From a gamma proteobacterium HIMB30 (GTDB taxonomy: Bacteria; Pseudomonadota; Gammaproteobacteria; Pseudomonadales; Litorivicinaceae), in assembly GCA_000227525.2 (NCBI GenBank), contig AGIG01000007.1, positions 124,001-188,000 of the forward strand: DNA of 64,000 bases, given 5' to 3'. Positions within the stretch are counted from its first letter, which is position 1, and every line of letters begins with the position of its first letter. Position numbers and translations under genes: made by a program. Shown here piece after piece: positions 60,429-64,000 of this stretch. Below the pieces are notes generated by a model, which saw only the letters and a program-made list of their open reading frames with translations, did no database searches and was not told where the DNA came from.

Positions 60429-61342
60429 GGCGAAACCTCCGCATCAAGAAGGATCTGTTCAATCAACATCGGCATGTCCATACCCGAGGCTCGGGCGGCT
60501 TTCGGTACCAGTGAATGACTTCCCATGCCAGGCACCGTGTTGCACTCGATCAGGAGTAAATGACCTGTTTCATCCATCATGAAATCGACACGACCCCAGG
60601 TCCGGCATCCAAGCGCATCGAACGCTTCAAGTGCCAACTGCTGTGCCTCTGCCTCAAGCTCGGGACTTAAGCCGGATGGAATCTGATATTCAGTATCATC
60701 GGCCTGATATTTCGCTTTGTAGTCGTAAAACTCAGAACGTGGCTGAATTCCTATCACAGGAAGCGCCAAGCCTCGGACAATACCCACAGTGATTTCCGGT
60801 CCTGGCAGCAAGGGTTCGACCAATACCCGCGAATCATGTTTCAACGCGTCGACAAGCGCTGCCTTTAACTGACCGCCACCGTGAACAACATGCGCACCAA
60901 CTGATGAACCCTCGTGTGCTGGCTTCACAAACAATTCAGGGCCCAAGCGCTTGATACAGATATCGGCTTGTTCGAGGTCATTCACCACAACCATTGGTGA
61001 GGTGGGTAGTCCGAGTGATTCCCATACTTGCTTTGTTCTTGGCTTATCCAAGGCCAGCGCTGAAGCACCGACGCCTGAGCCCGTGAACGGGATACCGAGC
61101 GTACATAACAATCCCTGTAATACGCCGTCCTCCCCAGGACGTCCGTGAACCAAATTGAAGACACGTGTTGGATTCGCAGCCATCAATGGTTCAACCAGTC
61201 CATCTTTGAGATCAAGCTCAATTGGTGTGATTCCCAATTCACGCATCGCGGCTGCCACGGTTTCTTTTCCATCACGTGAGACATCTGCTTCAGATCCAAA
61301 CCCACCGTATAAAAGTGCAACCCGTTCACTCGCCCAGTTCAT
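60425..61342 (-). CDS. ddlB: D-alanine--D-alanine ligase B
   Basis: ATP-grasp ligase making the D-Ala-D-Ala terminus of peptidoglycan. 305 aa: VALLYGGFGSEADVS (N-terminal, GGxSxE variant), HGRPGEDGVLQG, VKPAHEGSSVGAHVV, the metal site LLIECNTVPGMGSHSLVP. Ddl-B size. Couples to murC and ftsQ by ATGA overlaps. Confidence 0.96.
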   Translation of the reverse strand: MNWASERVALLYGGFGSEADVSRDGKETVAAAMRELGITPIELDLKDGLVEPLMAANPTRVFNLVHGRPGEDGVLQGLLCTLGIPFTGSGVGASALALDKPRTKQVWESLGLPTSPMVVVNDLEQADICIKRLGPELFVKPAHEGSSVGAHVVHGGGQLKAALVDALKHDSRVLVEPLLPGPEITVGIVRGLALPVIGIQPRSEFYDYKAKYQADDTEYQIPSGLSPELEAEAQQLALEAFDALGCRTWGRVDFMMDETGHLLLIECNTVPGMGSHSLVPKAARASGMDMPMLIEQILLDAEVSP

Positions 61343-62742
61343 TGCTCACCTCCAAGCGTTGCAACCATCTGGGATGGTAGTCGTCCAATTGAGCCGGCAC
61401 CTTGCACCAACACAACATCGTTTGGCTCTACTAATGCGCCGACCCGCTCAATGACCTGTTCAAATTCGCCTTCAACATAAGGTCTGCAATGACCAAGTCG
61501 GCGAATGCTCTGTGCAAGATCCTTCGATTCCGCTCCGACAATGGGTGATTCACCAGCGGGATACACGGGCATCAGGACGAGCTCATCGGCACGGTTCAAC
61601 ACAGAGACAAAATCATCGAATAAATCTTGAGTTCGGGAATAACGATGCGGCTGGAACACACTGACCAGACGACGACCCGGATATGCGTCACGAACTGCAT
61701 CAAAGGTCACTTCGAGTTCCTTCGGATGATGTCCATAGTCATCGATCACGGGAATCTGTTGACCCGCATTGTCAATAAACCCTGCCAACTGGAAGCGGCG
61801 GCCAACGCCTTGGAATTCGGAAAGTGCTTTTACGAGCGACCCATCGTCAACTCCCAAGTGGTCGGATAATGCGACCACAGCGAGCGCATTTAACACGTTA
61901 TGGCGACCGGGCATCGAGAGCGTGACCTGAAGGTTCGCTTGGTCAGGGCGCACAACCTCAAAATGGGTCATCAAACCGTCAGTTGTCACGTTCACGGCCT
62001 GGTAGTCAGCTTCAGCGTCGATACCGAACGTGAGGAATGTCCGACCGACAGTCGGCAGGAGCTCTGTGACAACCGGGTCGTCAGCATTCGCTATCACCAG
62101 GCCGTAAAACGGTAGATTCTGAAGAAACTGAACAAAGGTTTGTTTGAGTCGTTCGAAGTCACCGCCATAGGTCGACATATGATCAGCATCGATGTTCGTC
62201 ACAATTGCGATCATTGGCTTCAATACCAGGAACGATGCATCACTCTCATCAGCCTCAGCCACCATATATTCGCTGGCACCTAAACTTGCATTGGTATCGG
62301 CTTGATTGAGTTTTCCACCGATGATGTAGGTCGGGTCCAACCCACCTTCAGCAAGCACAGATGCCGCCAATGATGTGGTCGTTGTCTTGCCATGGGTTCC
62401 GGAAATCGCAATGCCATGTTTAAAGCGCATCAGTTCAGCGAGCATCTGTGCTCTTGGAATGACTGGGATCCTCGCAGCCAAGGCGCTCGCAACTTCTGGA
62501 TTGGTCCGGTCAATTGCGCTTGATACGACCACCACCTCTGCGCCTTCAATGTTCGACTCGCGATGGCCGATATGGATGGTTGCACCCAGACGCGTCAGTC
62601 GCTCAGTGACAGGCCCTTCTCGTAAATCTGAACCCGATACCACGTATCCTTGGTTCAAAAGGACTTCTGCGATACCGCTCATACCAATTCCGCCAATTCC
62701 AACGAAATGCATGCATTGAATCTGTCCCATCCGATTAACCAT
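61339..62742 (-). CDS. murC: UDP-N-acetylmuramate--L-alanine ligase
   Basis: Adds L-Ala to UDP-MurNAc. 467 aa: FVGIGGIGMSGIAEVLLNQG, the Mur ligase P-loop SGTHGKTTTTSLAA, IVTNIDADHMSTY, and C-terminal FQPHRYSRTQDLFDDF. As in E. coli and Pseudomonas it lies between murG and ddlB; murB is not in this segment. Confidence 0.97.
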   Translation of the reverse strand: MVNRMGQIQCMHFVGIGGIGMSGIAEVLLNQGYVVSGSDLREGPVTERLTRLGATIHIGHRESNIEGAEVVVVSSAIDRTNPEVASALAARIPVIPRAQMLAELMRFKHGIAISGTHGKTTTTSLAASVLAEGGLDPTYIIGGKLNQADTNASLGASEYMVAEADESDASFLVLKPMIAIVTNIDADHMSTYGGDFERLKQTFVQFLQNLPFYGLVIANADDPVVTELLPTVGRTFLTFGIDAEADYQAVNVTTDGLMTHFEVVRPDQANLQVTLSMPGRHNVLNALAVVALSDHLGVDDGSLVKALSEFQGVGRRFQLAGFIDNAGQQIPVIDDYGHHPKELEVTFDAVRDAYPGRRLVSVFQPHRYSRTQDLFDDFVSVLNRADELVLMPVYPAGESPIVGAESKDLAQSIRRLGHCRPYVEGEFEQVIERVGALVEPNDVVLVQGAGSIGRLPSQMVATLGGEQ

Positions 62743-63802
62743 AAGCCACCTCCATCACGCGATCAGCGACCTGTTGTGTGGCTTGAGGTTTTGCAACAGA
62801 ACGTGCGGCATGCGCCATCTGCGTCAAATTATCCGGCGCACGAAGGATATCGGAGAGTTTGGCAACGAAGATGTCGAGATCCTTTTCCTGGATCACAACT
62901 GCTGCACCTGCACTTTGCAATTGCTGACCATTTTTCGTTTGATGATCGTCGACGGCGTGCGGAAATGGGATGAGTACCGATGGCATGGCAGCGCCTGCTA
63001 ATTCAGACACCGTCAAAGCGCCAGCACGACAAACAACGATATCTGCCTCTCGGTAGGCTTCATCCATCCGACTGATAAAAGCGACAACAGTTGCATCAAG
63101 ATCAAGTGCCTGATACTGCTTACTGACATGCTGCTGTCCTGACACACCCGACTGATGGGTCACTTCAATTCCGAATTGACTCGCTACGGCTTGAAGCTTA
63201 TCGGGTAATTGCTCATTTAAAGATTTTGCACCTTGTGATCCACCGACCACCAAGATCCGGGTGGTTGTACCGGGTTGACGCTCCTCAGTAATCCGCTGAC
63301 GACCCACTGAATCGATTTCTGGGCGAATTGGATTACCGACACACTCAGCCCCCGGGATGACATCCGGAAATGCAGTCAATACCTTGCTTGCGAATTTCGC
63401 CAAATATTGATTCGTCATCCCAGCCACAGCATTCTGTTCATGAATAACAACGGGAACCTTCATGATCTTCGCAGCGATCCCGCCTGGACCTGCCGGATAA
63501 CCACCGAAACCAACGCATACCGATGGTTTGAGGCGCACCATGAGCATGAGCGCCTGTATCAGTGAAATACCCAGTCGTATCGGACCTGTGATCCGCTGGA
63601 GTCCATGTTTGCCGCGAAGTCCGCGAACCGCGAGGTAATGGATGGGTATTTGTTTTTCGGGGACCAGTTGTCCTTCGAGACCGTGCTTTGATCCGATCCA
63701 ATGGACCGTTTCACCACGCTTGATGAGCTCTTCAGCCACAGCCAGCCCTGGGAAAATATGCCCTCCAGTGCCGCCAGCCATGATGCAGATTGGTTGTTTC
63801 AT
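62735..63802 (-). CDS. murG: Undecaprenyl-PP-MurNAc-pentapeptide GlcNAc transferase MurG
   Basis: Makes lipid II from lipid I on the inner membrane face. GT28 family, 355 aa: MAGGTGGHIFPGLAVA, VGFGGYPAGPGGIAA, HEQNAVAGMTNQYLAK and the donor-binding LVVGGSQGAKSLNE, CRAGALTVSELAGAA. Overlaps murC by 8 bp and ftsW by 4 bp. Confidence 0.97.
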   Translation of the reverse strand: MKQPICIMAGGTGGHIFPGLAVAEELIKRGETVHWIGSKHGLEGQLVPEKQIPIHYLAVRGLRGKHGLQRITGPIRLGISLIQALMLMVRLKPSVCVGFGGYPAGPGGIAAKIMKVPVVIHEQNAVAGMTNQYLAKFASKVLTAFPDVIPGAECVGNPIRPEIDSVGRQRITEERQPGTTTRILVVGGSQGAKSLNEQLPDKLQAVASQFGIEVTHQSGVSGQQHVSKQYQALDLDATVVAFISRMDEAYREADIVVCRAGALTVSELAGAAMPSVLIPFPHAVDDHQTKNGQQLQSAGAAVVIQEKDLDIFVAKLSDILRAPDNLTQMAHAARSVAKPQATQQVADRVMEVAYG

Positions 63803-63999
63803 GACCGTCCTCCGGGCAGATTATCCGCGCTAATTCTCGCGATCACGCCGAGACTAACCGCAGTCATGACCAGTGAACTGCCGCCATAGCTCAATAATGG
63901 AAGGGTTAAACCAGTGGTGGGTGCCAAGCCTATATTGACCGCCAGATTAATGAGTATTTGAAGGGCAATCAGAAGCACTAACCCGTAGGTGAAATAGGC
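63799..63999 (-). CDS. ftsW: Peptidoglycan glycosyltransferase FtsW, C-terminal end (partial)
   Basis: The window ends inside this gene; 66 residues remain. AYFTYGLVLLIALQILIN, NIGLAPTTGLTLPLLSYGGSSL is the SEDS-family signature of the last two helices, and ISADNLPGGRS ends the protein. FtsW, not RodA, from the position directly before murG with an ATGA overlap. Confidence 0.95.
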   Translation of the reverse strand, partial: AYFTYGLVLLIALQILINLAVNIGLAPTTGLTLPLLSYGGSSLVMTAVSLGVIARISADNLPGGRS

Positions 64000-64000
64000 A

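Overview
The window is a densely packed chromosomal segment of a gammaproteobacterium, with almost no free intergenic DNA and no rRNA, tRNA, CRISPR array, prophage or insertion sequence that I can see. Gene order follows the Pseudomonadales/Oceanospirillales pattern: ilvBNC-pssA, bamD/rluD-pgeF-clpB, thiO-fimT-minor pilins-ispH-fkpB-lspA-ileS-ribF-murJ/rpsT-proB-obgE-rpmA-rplU/ispB, pilA/pilD-coaE-yacG, argJ-secA, and the distal dcw cluster ftsW-murG-murC-ddlB-ftsQ-ftsA-ftsZ-lpxC. A FabY-type ketoacyl synthase and an ornithine-lipid gene pair fit the same group. I cannot name a species.

Layout. 1-10.2 kb: end of an AEC permease, ampD, fabY, rimI with a holD-like gene, then a branched-chain amino acid block on the minus strand (ilvB-ilvN-ilvC-pssA-two small genes-leuA). 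10.2-18.3 kb: clpB behind a heat-shock type promoter, pgeF, rluD, bamD, nadE, thiO. 18.3-20.3 kb: a reduced minor-pilin block. 20.3-31.9 kb: isoprenoid, lipoprotein, translation and cell-wall housekeeping genes. 32-36 kb: msrA, a short-chain dehydrogenase, an SRPBCC protein and a patatin outer-membrane autotransporter. 35.9-41.5 kb: the four-gene ligase-associated DNA repair cluster (exonuclease, ATP-dependent ligase, Lhr-like helicase, PdeM). 41.5-45.5 kb: two small unknown proteins, folM, nadC, an HNH protein, an asparaginase. 45.5-48.9 kb: olsB-olsA divergent from a GT4 glycosyltransferase and a PAP2 phosphatase. 49-51 kb: a pilA remnant, a shortened pilD, coaE, yacG. 51-64 kb: mutT, argJ, secA, dciA, lpxC and the dcw cluster, running off the end inside ftsW.

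The most interesting signal is at 45.5-48.9 kb. Three promoter regions, one before olsB (minus strand), one before the glycosyltransferase and one before the PAP2 gene, each carry PhoB-box-like half-sites (CTGTCAT-like) repeated at an exact 11-bp period. The two divergent ones have a plausible -10 about 10-12 bp downstream. Ornithine lipids and glycolipids are classical phosphorus-free membrane lipids and PAP2 enzymes can release diacylglycerol, so I infer a compact Pho-regulated membrane-lipid remodelling module.

A second theme is erosion of the type IV pilus. pilB and pilC are missing from their usual place. pilA survives only as its C-terminal half and pilD only as its peptidase half, as a single deletion would leave them. 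In the minor-pilin block the PilV-like gene has an in-frame stop, the FimT-like gene starts at the mature-pilin position without a leader, and pilY1 is absent.
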